Origin: CAYUFF01 sp964444075
Lineage (GTDB): Archaea > Aenigmatarchaeota > Aenigmatarchaeia > CG10238-14 > SCSR01
Reading direction: 5' to 3'
Length of the DNA: 43,413 nucleotides
NCBI GenBank assembly: GCA_964444075.1
Contig: CAYUFF010000004.1
Span: forward strand, 1 to 43,413
Shown here: positions 1-6,926 of the stretch, piece after piece
Position numbering within the stretch: position 1 is the first letter of the stretch
Layout of the letters: the number at the start of each line of letters is the position of its first letter
Translations under genes and position numbers: made by a program
Notes under the pieces: generated by a model
What the model saw: only the letters and a program-made list of their open reading frames with translations
What the model was told of the DNA's origin: nothing
Database searches by the model: none

Positions 1-5
1 ATTAG

Positions 6-161
6 GAATTGTCTTTGGTTTTGGAAATCATGGAAAAGTATCGTTTGCTCCCCAACGACGCTTTAATCGCACTTACGTGCAAATATTATGGGATAACAAA
101 AATAGCAACTTTTGATGACGACTTTACCAAGCTTGATTTTTTAGAAATCGTGAAGGTTTAA
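6..161 (+). pseudogene. C-terminal remnant of a PIN-domain (VapC-like) toxin
   Basis: Translation in the frame ending at TAA 159-161 gives a typical PIN-domain C terminus: LLPNDALIAL followed by YYGITKIATFDDDF, matching the acidic metal-binding ends of VapC-type RNases. The frame has a TAG stop at 3-5, so the ORF cannot extend to the left in this frame. The longest ATG-started product would be 43 aa (ATG 30-32), far short of the roughly 130 aa of a PIN protein. It is either a decayed gene or the frameshifted end of one that begins outside the window. No antitoxin is visible. Confidence 0.6.
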
Positions 162-184
162 AGATTGAGGAAAAACTTTTAATT

Positions 185-1267
185 GTGTTTTGGGAAGTAC
201 TCAGGCCAGATTCGGTCGTAGCCCTTGAGAACAAGCTCGTGAAAAAAATCTTGCCTAGGTACGTTAAGGTCGTGAAGGACGAGCTACCGGCGAGGTTTCA
301 GATAGCTAAAATGGTGGAGGTCGATGAGACTTCTTCAAAAGATCCTTGGGAGATTCACGTGGAAGCTATGGAAGAATTCTACCGCCTGATGAAATCCGTG
401 GATAAAGGAAAAACCAGCCTAGAATCGCTGGAAGCACCGAGGTTTTCCCTCTTGGACCTCAAGGTTAAGCTAGCCGAGGAAATACTCAAAGCCTGCGAGT
501 TCTGCGAGAGGAAGTGTAAAGTGAACAGGCTTAATGGCGCTAAAGGTTTTTGCGGGGTCGCTAACGAATGTCTGATCTCCTCGGAGTTCATGCACTTCGG
601 AGAGGAGTTCCACGTAACACCGAGTCATACAATCTTCTTCATGGGATGCACTTTCAGGTGCGTTTATTGTCAGAACTACACGATAAGCCAGTGGTATGAG
701 AAAGGTGAAGAAATCACGCCGCAGGAGATGGCGAGGATGATAGAGATAAGGAGGATGGAAGGTTCGAGGAATGTTAACTTCGTGGGCGGAGAGCCAACTC
801 CCTACCTCTACTGGATACTCCTTGCTCTAAAAGAATGCAACGCCAACGTACCGGTGGTTTGGAACAGCAACTTCTACATGAGCGAGAAGAGCATGAAGCT
901 GCTCGACGGGGTCGTTGACATGTATCTGTCGGATTTCAAGTACGGCAACGATGAGTGCGCTAGGAGGTTGTCGGGAGTCGAAAACTATTTCGAGGTTGTT
1001 TCGCGAAATCATCTGCTAGCAGCACAGCAGGGCGAGTTCACGGTAAGGCATTTAGTGCTGCCTAATCACTTGCGATGCTGCACGGAGAAAGTTTTCGACT
1101 GGATGAGCAAAAACATAAAGGAAAGGTGCATAGTCAACGTGATGGACCAGTATACTCCGTACTGGAAGGCTTTTGAGCACGAGGATATAAACAGGAGGCT
1201 TGAGAGGGAGGAGTTCGAGCTGGCCGTCTCGATGGCGAGGGAAAAGGGTCTTAACTTCATAACCTAA
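185..1267 (+). CDS. PflX-like radical SAM protein (COG1313 type)
   Basis: This 360-aa protein has a radical SAM cluster motif C155-x3-C159-x2-C162 (GCTFRCVYCQN). It is preceded by a second cysteine set, C104, C107, C111 and C123, which is typical of the PflX group, the homologues of pyruvate formate-lyase activating enzyme. These proteins bind a 4Fe-4S cluster and cleave S-adenosylmethionine to make a radical. The substrate of the archaeal group is unknown to me, and no glycyl-radical enzyme is encoded nearby. About 95 N-terminal residues precede the cysteine-rich part. The start used is GTG 185. The 3' end overlaps the convergent regulator gene by 4 nt. Confidence 0.8.
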   Translation: MFWEVLRPDSVVALENKLVKKILPRYVKVVKDELPARFQIAKMVEVDETSSKDPWEIHVEAMEEFYRLMKSVDKGKTSLESLEAPRFSLLDLKVKLAEEILKACEFCERKCKVNRLNGAKGFCGVANECLISSEFMHFGEEFHVTPSHTIFFMGCTFRCVYCQNYTISQWYEKGEEITPQEMARMIEIRRMEGSRNVNFVGGEPTPYLYWILLALKECNANVPVVWNSNFYMSEKSMKLLDGVVDMYLSDFKYGNDECARRLSGVENYFEVVSRNHLLAAQQGEFTVRHLVLPNHLRCCTEKVFDWMSKNIKERCIVNVMDQYTPYWKAFEHEDINRRLEREEFELAVSMAREKGLNFIT

Positions 1268-1542
1268 AGCTTCCCCAACTTCTTCTTGAACTTGAGGAAC
1301 CTCGCGATTCCCTCTGCCGTTACCCCTTCCTTGAGCCTTATGAGCACTGGGAGGTTTGGAAGTCCATCCATGGTATCTGCCAAAGGCTTCGCCACGATGA
1401 ACTCGCTGATCTCCTTGAGACACCTGTGCACCGTGGCTGGGTTGAGGTTGAGGTTCCTGGAAATTTCTCTCAGGTAGGTGTCGGGATTTTCTTCGAGGAA
1501 TTTCACTACCCTCAGGATGTTGGAAACCTTATCCCTTCGCAT
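1264..1542 (-). CDS. Small winged-helix transcriptional regulator
   Basis: A 92-aa protein whose first 55 residues form a helix-turn-helix of the MarR/ArsR/IclR kind (YLREISRNLNLNPATVHRCLKEI). The C-terminal part is basic and has no recognisable ligand domain. Size and fold suggest a dimeric DNA-binding repressor or activator. The gene is single and convergent with the radical SAM gene. A perfect 13-bp palindrome lies 53-65 nt upstream of its ATG, just beyond a TATA-like GTTTAAGAG, which would fit autoregulation. The target is not known. Confidence 0.7.
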   Translation of the reverse strand: MRRDKVSNILRVVKFLEENPDTYLREISRNLNLNPATVHRCLKEISEFIVAKPLADTMDGLPNLPVLIRLKEGVTAEGIARFLKFKKKLGKL

Positions 1543-1594
1543 GGTTCCACGCTGATCGTAGGCTTAGTCTCTTAAACTCTTTCCCAAGAGAAAT

Positions 1595-1607
1595 TTGGCG
1601 ACGCCAA
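1595..1607. promoter_or_regulatory. Perfect palindrome TTGGCG-A-CGCCAA, possible operator
   Basis: A 6-1-6 inverted repeat lies between the winged-helix gene (start 1542) and the tRNA-Leu cluster. Its size fits a dimeric winged-helix regulator. It sits upstream of the likely TATA element (about 1570-1578) of the regulator gene. Function is inferred from position only. Confidence 0.35.
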
Positions 1608-1665
1608 CATAATTAATTTTCACTTAACTTTTTTGACATTTGGTATAAGAAGCATCATAGTGCCA

Positions 1666-1769
1666 TGCAGGGGGTGGGATTTGAACCCACGAAGGCACTA
1701 AGCCACAGGGTCCTGATTCAGGGTTTTTACAACTACCCTGCGCCATCGACCAGGCTAGGCGACCCCTGC
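1666..1769 (-). tRNA. tRNA-Leu(CAG), copy 1, with an 18-nt intron
   Basis: A class II tRNA with acceptor stem GCAGGGG/CCCCTGC, T arm GTGGG-TTCAAAT-CCCAC, a variable-arm stem GGC/GCC and discriminator A73, all typical of archaeal tRNA-Leu. The anticodon stem is CAGGG/CCCTG. The 25 nt between its strands make a normal 7-nt loop, TTCAGGA (anticodon CAG), only after removal of 18 nt (1717-1734). Mature length is then 86 nt. A TATA-like box lies at 1796-1807 (reverse strand AAAAAATTTAAG), 27-38 nt upstream. It is identical to copy 2. Confidence 0.88.
1717..1734 (-). other. BHB intron at position 32/33 of tRNA-Leu(CAG) copy 1
   Basis: The exon tetramer CAGG pairs with intron CCTG to form a 4-bp central helix. 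The 5' bulge GTA is cut after GT and the 3' bulge AAT after AA. Removal of the 18 nt joins T32 to T33 and gives the loop TTCAGGA. The usual archaeal position 37/38 would give no U33 and no Leu anticodon, so the intron is non-canonical. Confidence 0.75.
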
Positions 1770-1795
1770 CTAACAAGTTTTTAGGAGGTTTTTGT

Positions 1796-1807
1796 CTTAA
1801 ATTTTTT
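1796..1807 (-). promoter_or_regulatory. TATA-like box of tRNA-Leu(CAG) copy 1
   Basis: Reverse-strand AAAAAATTTAAG lies 27-38 nt upstream of the tRNA 5' end, the usual archaeal TBP-site distance. An identical box at 2011-2022 serves copy 2. Confidence 0.5.
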
Positions 1808-1880
1808 GAACTTCCATAAAGGTTTTCGCTTTCCGAGAGATGACTACACGTACTTAAGCAAATTTTGGGCTCGGTAAGGA

Positions 1881-1984
1881 TGCAGGGGGTGGGATTTGAA
1901 CCCACGAAGGCACTAAGCCACAGGGTCCTGATTCAGGGTTTTTACAACTACCCTGCGCCATCGACCAGGCTAGGCGACCCCTGC
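1881..1984 (-). tRNA. tRNA-Leu(CAG), copy 2, with an 18-nt intron
   Basis: Identical to the copy at 1666-1769, with the same intron (1932-1949), anticodon CAG, class II variable arm and discriminator A. It also has an identical upstream spacer and TATA-like box (2011-2022). The perfect identity of gene and spacer indicates a recent tandem duplication rather than two old isoacceptor genes. Confidence 0.88.
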
Positions 1985-2096
1985 CTAACAAGTTTTTAGG
2001 AGGTTTTTGTCTTAAATTTTTTGAACTTCCATAAAGGTTTTCGCTTTCCGAGAGATGACTACACGTACTTAAGCAAATTTTGGGCTCGGTAAGGAT
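1882..2096. repeat. 215-bp tandem repeat, unit 2
   Basis: Perfect copy of 1667-1881. Its right boundary lies inside the 3' half of tRNA-Leu(UAA), whose last 44 nt (2097-2140) match the same part of the CAG genes. This suggests unequal recombination between tRNA-Leu 3' halves. Confidence 0.9.
1932..1949 (-). other. BHB intron at position 32/33 of tRNA-Leu(CAG) copy 2
   Basis: Same 18-nt intron as at 1717-1734: CAGG:CCTG central helix with bulges GTA and AAT. Confidence 0.75.
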
Positions 2097-2141
2097 GCAG
2101 GGGGTGGGATTTGAACCCACGAAGGCACTAAGCCACAGGGT

Positions 2142-2187
2142 TTCTCTTCATCCTTTTTTCAGGTCAGAGCTTAAAGCGGCTTAACGC
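2142..2187 (-). other. Intron 2 (46 nt) of tRNA-Leu(UAA), position 37/38
   Basis: Lies at the canonical archaeal site after G37 and ends in AA before A38. The bulges would be AGG and AAA. The central helix is imperfect (CTTA with AGAG: two Watson-Crick pairs, one G-U and one mismatch), so this site is less certain than intron 1. Confidence 0.6.
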
Positions 2188-2194
2188 CTTAAGC

Positions 2195-2214
2195 TTCGCA
2201 ACCTCGACGGGATT
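2195..2214 (-). other. Intron 1 (20 nt) of tRNA-Leu(UAA), position 30/31
   Basis: A BHB with a perfect 4-bp central helix, exon CGCA with intron TGCG. The 5' bulge GGA is cut after GG and the 3' bulge AAG after AA. The intron helix is short (ATC/GGT). The position, inside the anticodon stem, is non-canonical. Confidence 0.7.
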
Positions 2215-2273
2215 CCTGCGCCATTGACCAGGCTAGGCGACCCCTGCGTCAATTAAATTTTTCAAGGGTGTAG

Positions 2274-2283
2274 TTTTATTAAG
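2274..2283 (-). promoter_or_regulatory. TATA-like box of tRNA-Leu(UAA)
   Basis: Reverse-strand CTTAATAAAA lies 27-36 nt upstream of the tRNA 5' end. Confidence 0.45.
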
Positions 2284-2366
2284 TTTGCGTTGCTCGTGCT
2301 ACCTTTCCTTACTCCCTTCATTCAAAACCTTTTTATCCTTTTCCGACAAAATCAATTTAGGAAAGA

Positions 2367-3206
2367 ATGAGCAGAAAATCCCAAGTTAAGATTGACGAGT
2401 TCGCATTCGTACTTCTAGCCGGCCTAGTACTGATGGTAATCTTCATGTGGGCTTGGACCCAACCACCCGCGAGCAACGCTACGACTACTCCTGGTGGAGA
2501 AGAAATGCTCAGAGTGGTTTACGAGCCTTCTGAGTTTTCGATTAAGTATGCTATAGGCGTGACGACTCTCGCTTCGAAGGAGAACGTCGAAGCTTCCTCT
2601 GGCTTATTTTCCTCGAAGGACGTTAGTTTAACAGTTACTTTAGACGAGGAAAGGTTGGGTGAAATCAAGGAATGCTTTCTGGTAATCGACGTCGATACCT
2701 CCAACGCACTGGCTCCGTTGGTAGTAGAAGTGAACGGGCAGGAAGTGTACAGAAATACAGTCAAAGCTGGTACGCTGATGATTCCGGTAAAGAAAGAGCT
2801 TTTCTACGTCGGCAACAACCTCGTGGTTATCAGGGCAGAATTTCCAGGTATCTCGCAGTTCTGGAAGACGAATTCCTACTCGTTCAAGGAAGTCAAGCTG
2901 CAAGCTGGAATTAGCGGGGTGTTTACCAAGAAGTTCGAGTTCTGGCTCGATAAGTTACAAGCTCAATACTTTAAGTACGGAAAGTTGCAGTATACAGTCG
3001 TCGACAGGAAGGGTAATGGAAAGTTGGAGGTGAGGCTAAACGGACAGTTGCTCGAAAAGGGACTCGCGTTGATAGGAGAGCATGAAAAGGTTTTCGGCGA
3101 GGGTCTGGTGAAGGAGGGAAGGAACGTTTTGACCTTCTCGACAGAGCCAGATACGGAGTATACAATAAAAGATGTCGTGCTAACGATTTCCTACCTGAAG
3201 AAATAA
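2367..3206 (+). CDS. Membrane-anchored extracellular protein, function unknown
   Basis: A 279-aa protein with a short polar N terminus (MSRKSQVKIDEF) and one strongly hydrophobic segment at about residues 12-30 (FAFVLLAGLVLMVIFMWAW). A Thr/Pro-rich linker follows, then about 230 residues of beta-rich sequence predicted to lie outside the cell. The second half contains repeated strand-turn patterns such as LEVRLNGQLLEKG and LVVEVNGQEVYRN, like paired immunoglobulin-type or carbohydrate-binding modules, but no family can be named safely. I have seen similar N-terminal anchors in other small archaeal genomes. It may be an S-layer or pilus-associated protein. Confidence 0.7.
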   Translation: MSRKSQVKIDEFAFVLLAGLVLMVIFMWAWTQPPASNATTTPGGEEMLRVVYEPSEFSIKYAIGVTTLASKENVEASSGLFSSKDVSLTVTLDEERLGEIKECFLVIDVDTSNALAPLVVEVNGQEVYRNTVKAGTLMIPVKKELFYVGNNLVVIRAEFPGISQFWKTNSYSFKEVKLQAGISGVFTKKFEFWLDKLQAQYFKYGKLQYTVVDRKGNGKLEVRLNGQLLEKGLALIGEHEKVFGEGLVKEGRNVLTFSTEPDTEYTIKDVVLTISYLKK

Positions 3207-3210
3207 GAGT

Positions 3211-3975
3211 TTAATGAGGAACGCAGGAAGAAATTACGCAGAGGAGGTCTCTCGTTCCTGTTCCAATCCCGAGTATCGAGACCAAGATTTTTATGAATGA
3301 GTTCGCCTCCTCTCCTAGCGAGGATTTGTTTAGGGTGAACACTATGAGGCTAGCGATGATGAGCTTGAGGACGGGAAAGATCAAAGTACACCCAAACCAC
3401 GAGAACAGCAAGTTGGGTAGCCAGTGTTGCTCTCCGTAACCGAAAACTTCCATCGCCACGAAGGTTACGAAACCATCGTAACCCTGCGAGGCTATGGTGA
3501 GTCTTCCGAAGGCGTCGGAAGGAAGGAGATACCTTAGAGTGAAGAAGAGAAGCGCGAGAGTTATCGCTACAGAGCCCATCGAAGCGCATGCGAAAGCTTC
3601 GAGCCTCGCCACGGAAAGGTAGGCACCAAGGAAAAAGCCTAGGGTAACGATTCCTAGAGAAAAAGTTGCGAACGACCAGTTTTTACCCAAAAGCTTCCGC
3701 GAAACTACGAGCAAGCTCAAGTATATCGAGGACCAAACAACGTAGATGTAGGGAGAGGAGAGAAAAGCGTAGTCGAAAAGGTAAAGGTCCCTAGTCACCC
3801 TCGCGAAGCTCGCCGAGAGCACGAAAGGAAAAAGCGAGAGGAAGAACTCTTCGTTTATGCGGATCCTCATCTTCCTGAGCAGCTTATAAACGAGGAAACA
3901 GCTGCAGGCGGCGATAATCGAGTAGGCAAGGGTTTCTTGAAACGTATACCCAACCATATTTTTAAGTCTTTTCAC
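3211..3975 (-). CDS. DUF63 family integral membrane protein
   Basis: A 254-aa protein with about seven hydrophobic segments. The signature EVFGYGEQHWLP follows DGFVTF, and the C-terminal ILGIGTGTRDLL matches the DUF63 family, an archaeal membrane protein of unknown function. The start used is GTG 3975; an in-frame ATG at 3957 (MVGYTF) is equally plausible. It is convergent with the gene at 2367-3206 (stops 4 nt apart) and divergent from the lipoprotein gene, sharing an AT-rich promoter region of only 14 nt. Confidence 0.8.
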   Translation of the reverse strand: MKRLKNMVGYTFQETLAYSIIAACSCFLVYKLLRKMRIRINEEFFLSLFPFVLSASFARVTRDLYLFDYAFLSSPYIYVVWSSIYLSLLVVSRKLLGKNWSFATFSLGIVTLGFFLGAYLSVARLEAFACASMGSVAITLALLFFTLRYLLPSDAFGRLTIASQGYDGFVTFVAMEVFGYGEQHWLPNLLFSWFGCTLIFPVLKLIIASLIVFTLNKSSLGEEANSFIKILVSILGIGTGTRDLLCVISSCVPH

Positions 3976-3989
3976 GGTAAAAATAACTC

Positions 3990-4892
3990 ATGGAAGACAG
4001 AATGTTTCCGATACTCTTGGGAAGCCTTTTAGCTACAATCTTCCTAGCGGGTTGCGTAGGACCCACCGGTCCCGTCGGTCCACAAGGTCCTAGTGGAGGA
4101 GTGGCTTCTGGAGTGGTCGTCAAGAGTTTCGAAGCTGTCCCAGCGGAGATTTATTCAGGAGACGACGCATCGTTTCCTTTCACCATTGAAAACGTAGGGG
4201 AAAGCACAGCTACAGGTGTTATGATAAAGTTTTATGGGCTTGGAACTGATTGGGAAAATCTTCCCAAGGAGCCTGAAAGTGCAGGAAATTTGGAAGGAGC
4301 CAACCCATCGGAAAACATAGCTGGAGAAAGTTACTCCGGTGAATTTACGGCAACGTCCCCTTCTGGTCTCAAGACCGACAACACCTATACCGCATGCATA
4401 AGAGTCTCCTACGGTTACGAGACCTATGCTGAGGGTAAGATAAAGGTTTACAAGAAAGACTACCTCGACTCGCTTCCGGTAGAGAGGGCAAAGGCTATAA
4501 GAAGGTCTTCGGGAATAGAGTCCTTCAAGGTTAGCAACGCTCCCGTGAAGGTTTCCTTAATGGGTCTAGCCAGGCCGATTATAATCGAAGGCGATAAAAC
4601 AGTTACCAGAAAGCTCTCTTTCAAGATAGAGAATGTTGGTCAGGGAGGGAACTACTGGGGAGACGAAAAGGATAGAAAGGTGATAATCACAGCACATGTG
4701 GGAGAGCACGAATGTTTTAAAGATGAAGAGGTGAAGCTTTCCAGAAGAGGAACGGCAACTGTTTCCTGTTCCTTCAACATAGATGGAAGCGAGATAGAAA
4801 ATTATGAGACGGTACCAGTGAAGGTAACCTTGGAATATAAGTACTTCATCGACAGTTGCACGAGTATCAAGGTATTGAAATCACCAGAGTAA
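3990..4892 (+). CDS. Predicted lipoprotein with a short collagen-like segment
   Basis: A 300-aa protein. The N terminus MFPILLGSLLATIFLAGC ends in a lipobox (L-A-G-C), so lipid modification at the Cys and anchoring to the outer membrane face are likely. Directly after the Cys come GPTGPVGPQGPSGG, four collagen-type G-x-x triplets, and then two CARDB-like beta domains (FTIENVGESTATGV near residue 60 and FKIENVGQGGNY near 212) of the kind found in archaeal surface proteins. The start is ATG 3990, with TATA-like ATTTTTAAG about 25-30 nt upstream, suggesting a leaderless mRNA. The 3' end overlaps the convergent helicase gene by 12 nt. Confidence 0.75.
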   Translation: MEDRMFPILLGSLLATIFLAGCVGPTGPVGPQGPSGGVASGVVVKSFEAVPAEIYSGDDASFPFTIENVGESTATGVMIKFYGLGTDWENLPKEPESAGNLEGANPSENIAGESYSGEFTATSPSGLKTDNTYTACIRVSYGYETYAEGKIKVYKKDYLDSLPVERAKAIRRSSGIESFKVSNAPVKVSLMGLARPIIIEGDKTVTRKLSFKIENVGQGGNYWGDEKDRKVIITAHVGEHECFKDEEVKLSRRGTATVSCSFNIDGSEIENYETVPVKVTLEYKYFIDSCTSIKVLKSPE

Positions 4893-6872
4893 GTAGGTTC
4901 CACGTTTTTTCACAAATTCAATCAACCGCTCGTAAACAGGATGCGAGGAGAGCGTCGAGGAATCACCTACCATGATAAGCTTCCTCTTAGCCCTCGTCAG
5001 TGATGTGTTGAGCCTTCGCAAATCGTTCAGGAATCCTATCTCACCGCTGGGATTAGACCTGACGAAGGAAATGACGATTATTTCCTTTTCCCTGCCTTGG
5101 TAAGCATCGACACTACTCACCTCAACGCCTTCGAGCTCTTCCCCAAAAACCCTCTTCAACCTCTCGACTTGGTCATCGTAAGGAGTAATGACGCCTATCC
5201 ACTCTTCCTTAACACCCAAGGAAATCAGGCTTTCACACAGGCTTTTGACAATTCTAGCTTCGAGGGGATTTTCTCTGGACGTCGAGCCCTTCCGCCGAAC
5301 TTCCCGCCTATCCTTCCTCCTTGCTGTATCGACGAACACCAGAACGTTTTCTGGCGATAGGATTTTCCTCACAAGCTCGTCGAAAGCTTTTATACGACTC
5401 TCTACGTTGGGAAGCAAATCCTTCAGCGTGATTTTGCTTACGCTATTGGCAGCGATTATTTTTCCACCGTAGAAAGTTTCGTTCGGAAACTCCATGAGCT
5501 TTTCGTTCATCCTGTACTGCACGCGGAGCAGCGCGGAATTTCCCGGAAACCTTTCGATGAGGATTTCGAATAGAGTCTTCTCCAACCCCTTGGCCTTCTC
5601 GGAAAGGATTGTTGGAGGAAGCTGCTTGTGGTCGCCTGCCAAGATGAACTTCTTTCCCTTGGAAAGTGGAATCAGCACGCTGGGAATGGTTGCTTGCGTG
5701 CTCTCGTCGACCACGACGGTGTCCAACGCTAGGTTTTTCAAAATTTCTAGGCCAGCAGAAGAGTTCGTCGTCAGGATGACTTCACTCCTCTTAAGGATTT
5801 CCTCTACGATCTCACCCTGAACTCTTTCCACTTCCTCGTGAAGCCTTTTAACCCTTTCGTTAAGGATTATCCAGCGCGCCATCTCCCTTATCTTTTTCCT
5901 CGAAACTCCCCTAGCCTTTTTCCCCTTTCTCGCAAGCCTTACTATCTCAACGTCACTCAATCCCCTTCTCCACTTGGGTGTCGGCCTCGTGTAGGAATCC
6001 CTCTCTCTCAGAAGTTCCTCGACCTTTGCTCTTAACGACCTAACCTTTTCAAACTTTCTGTGAGCCTCGACTTGACGGGCGAGCGTAGCTTCCTTCAGCT
6101 TCCTAGAAACCCTCGACGGATGACCGATCCTTACCAACGAAACCTTTCCGACCAATCTCTCGACTAGATTGTCCACGGCAACGTTACTCTCAGCGCATAC
6201 CAGCACTTTCCTACCCCTCTTAACTTCTTGAAGGACGATTTCCACAAGGACCCTTGTTTTCCCGCTACCAAAAGGACCGTGAATCAGAAAGAAGTCTCGA
6301 CTACCGAGAGAAAGGGCAACGGCTTTTTCCTGAGAATCGTTAAGCTTCCTGTCGAGGAACTCGATGCTCTCTTCCTCGCTCTCCGATGGCTCCCTCAATC
6401 CCAACGCGAATTCCAAAACTTTAATCCCTTGCTCGTTCAGGTTCTGCAAGTTCTCTAGCTGCCTCCTGAAAGTTATGTCGTTGGCGTAAAGGTCTATCCT
6501 GACTTTTTTCAGAGCCCAGTTCGGCGGTGGCTTGTCGAAAGCCACGACGATATATCTCTTCCCTACCTCGCTCACGGTGGCAACGAGGTCGCTCTTGCAA
6601 GGGTCGCCTCTGCTTATCACGACGAGGTCGCCGACGCTTATCTGGAGGTTCTTGAATTCCTTTTCCCTCCCGTACTTCACGAGGGTGTAACCGAGCTCCT
6701 CTCCCAAAACTTTTCCGCTAAGATTCAGGATGGCTCTTCCCAGCGATTCCCTCTTCCTCCCGCTAATACTCTTCATCTCCCTTCGCATCGTCTCTATTTC
6801 TTCCTTCCTCTCCAGCTCAACCCATCTCTTCAGCTTCTCGACGAACTTTTCTACGAGTCTCGACTTTTCCAT
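4881..6872 (-). CDS. SF1B helicase, Upf1/IGHMBP2-like
   Basis: A 663-aa helicase. Walker A GPFGSGKT lies at residues 199-206. Motif II is VVDESTQA, motif III ILAGDHKQLPP, motif IV RVQYRMNE, motif V SSVDAYQGREKE and motif VI NTSLTRAKRKL. This set defines the Upf1-like SF1B group (COG1112), and the N-terminal 180 residues include a likely beta-barrel (1B) insert typical of IGHMBP2. Such enzymes move 5'-3' on RNA or DNA. In archaea the role is unclear, with repair or RNA surveillance being possible. All motifs look intact. The ATG at 6872 follows an AT-rich promoter region. Confidence 0.88.
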   Translation of the reverse strand: MEKSRLVEKFVEKLKRWVELERKEEIETMRREMKSISGRKRESLGRAILNLSGKVLGEELGYTLVKYGREKEFKNLQISVGDLVVISRGDPCKSDLVATVSEVGKRYIVVAFDKPPPNWALKKVRIDLYANDITFRRQLENLQNLNEQGIKVLEFALGLREPSESEEESIEFLDRKLNDSQEKAVALSLGSRDFFLIHGPFGSGKTRVLVEIVLQEVKRGRKVLVCAESNVAVDNLVERLVGKVSLVRIGHPSRVSRKLKEATLARQVEAHRKFEKVRSLRAKVEELLRERDSYTRPTPKWRRGLSDVEIVRLARKGKKARGVSRKKIREMARWIILNERVKRLHEEVERVQGEIVEEILKRSEVILTTNSSAGLEILKNLALDTVVVDESTQATIPSVLIPLSKGKKFILAGDHKQLPPTILSEKAKGLEKTLFEILIERFPGNSALLRVQYRMNEKLMEFPNETFYGGKIIAANSVSKITLKDLLPNVESRIKAFDELVRKILSPENVLVFVDTARRKDRREVRRKGSTSRENPLEARIVKSLCESLISLGVKEEWIGVITPYDDQVERLKRVFGEELEGVEVSSVDAYQGREKEIIVISFVRSNPSGEIGFLNDLRRLNTSLTRAKRKLIMVGDSSTLSSHPVYERLIEFVKKRGTYLLW

Positions 6873-6926
6873 GTGTAATTTTTACGAAAGCCACACCTTA
6901 ACTTAACCATCGCGCAGAAATTTTCC

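Larger units (their letters stand above)
1667..1881. repeat. 215-bp tandem repeat, unit 1
   Basis: The unit holds the tRNA-Leu(CAG) gene plus its upstream promoter spacer. By eye it is identical, base for base, to unit 2 (1882-2096). The identity then continues for about 44 nt into the 3' half of the third tRNA gene (2097-2140). Confidence 0.9.
2096..2247 (-). tRNA. tRNA-Leu(UAA) with two introns
   Basis: Acceptor stem, D arm, T arm, variable arm and discriminator A match the two CAG genes, so this is a tRNA-Leu. The anticodon region is 66 nt too long. Exon 1 (2247-2215) ends in CAGG, and exon 3 (2141-2096) begins A-CCCTG. The only segment giving a paired G31 plus a valid Leu loop is GCTTAAG (2194-2188). 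Joining these gives stem CAGGG/CCCTG, loop CTTAAGA (anticodon UAA) and a mature length of 86 nt, exactly that of the CAG genes. A TATA-like box lies at about 2274-2283. Confidence 0.82.

Noticed and set aside
1667..2096. CRISPR array
   Set aside because: Only two units of 215 bp with no unique spacers between short repeats; the repeat is a tRNA gene.
1624..2120. Two nearly identical reverse-strand frames of about 90 codons in the tRNA-Leu region
   Set aside because: They are translations of the tRNA genes and their repeated spacer; no protein-like features.
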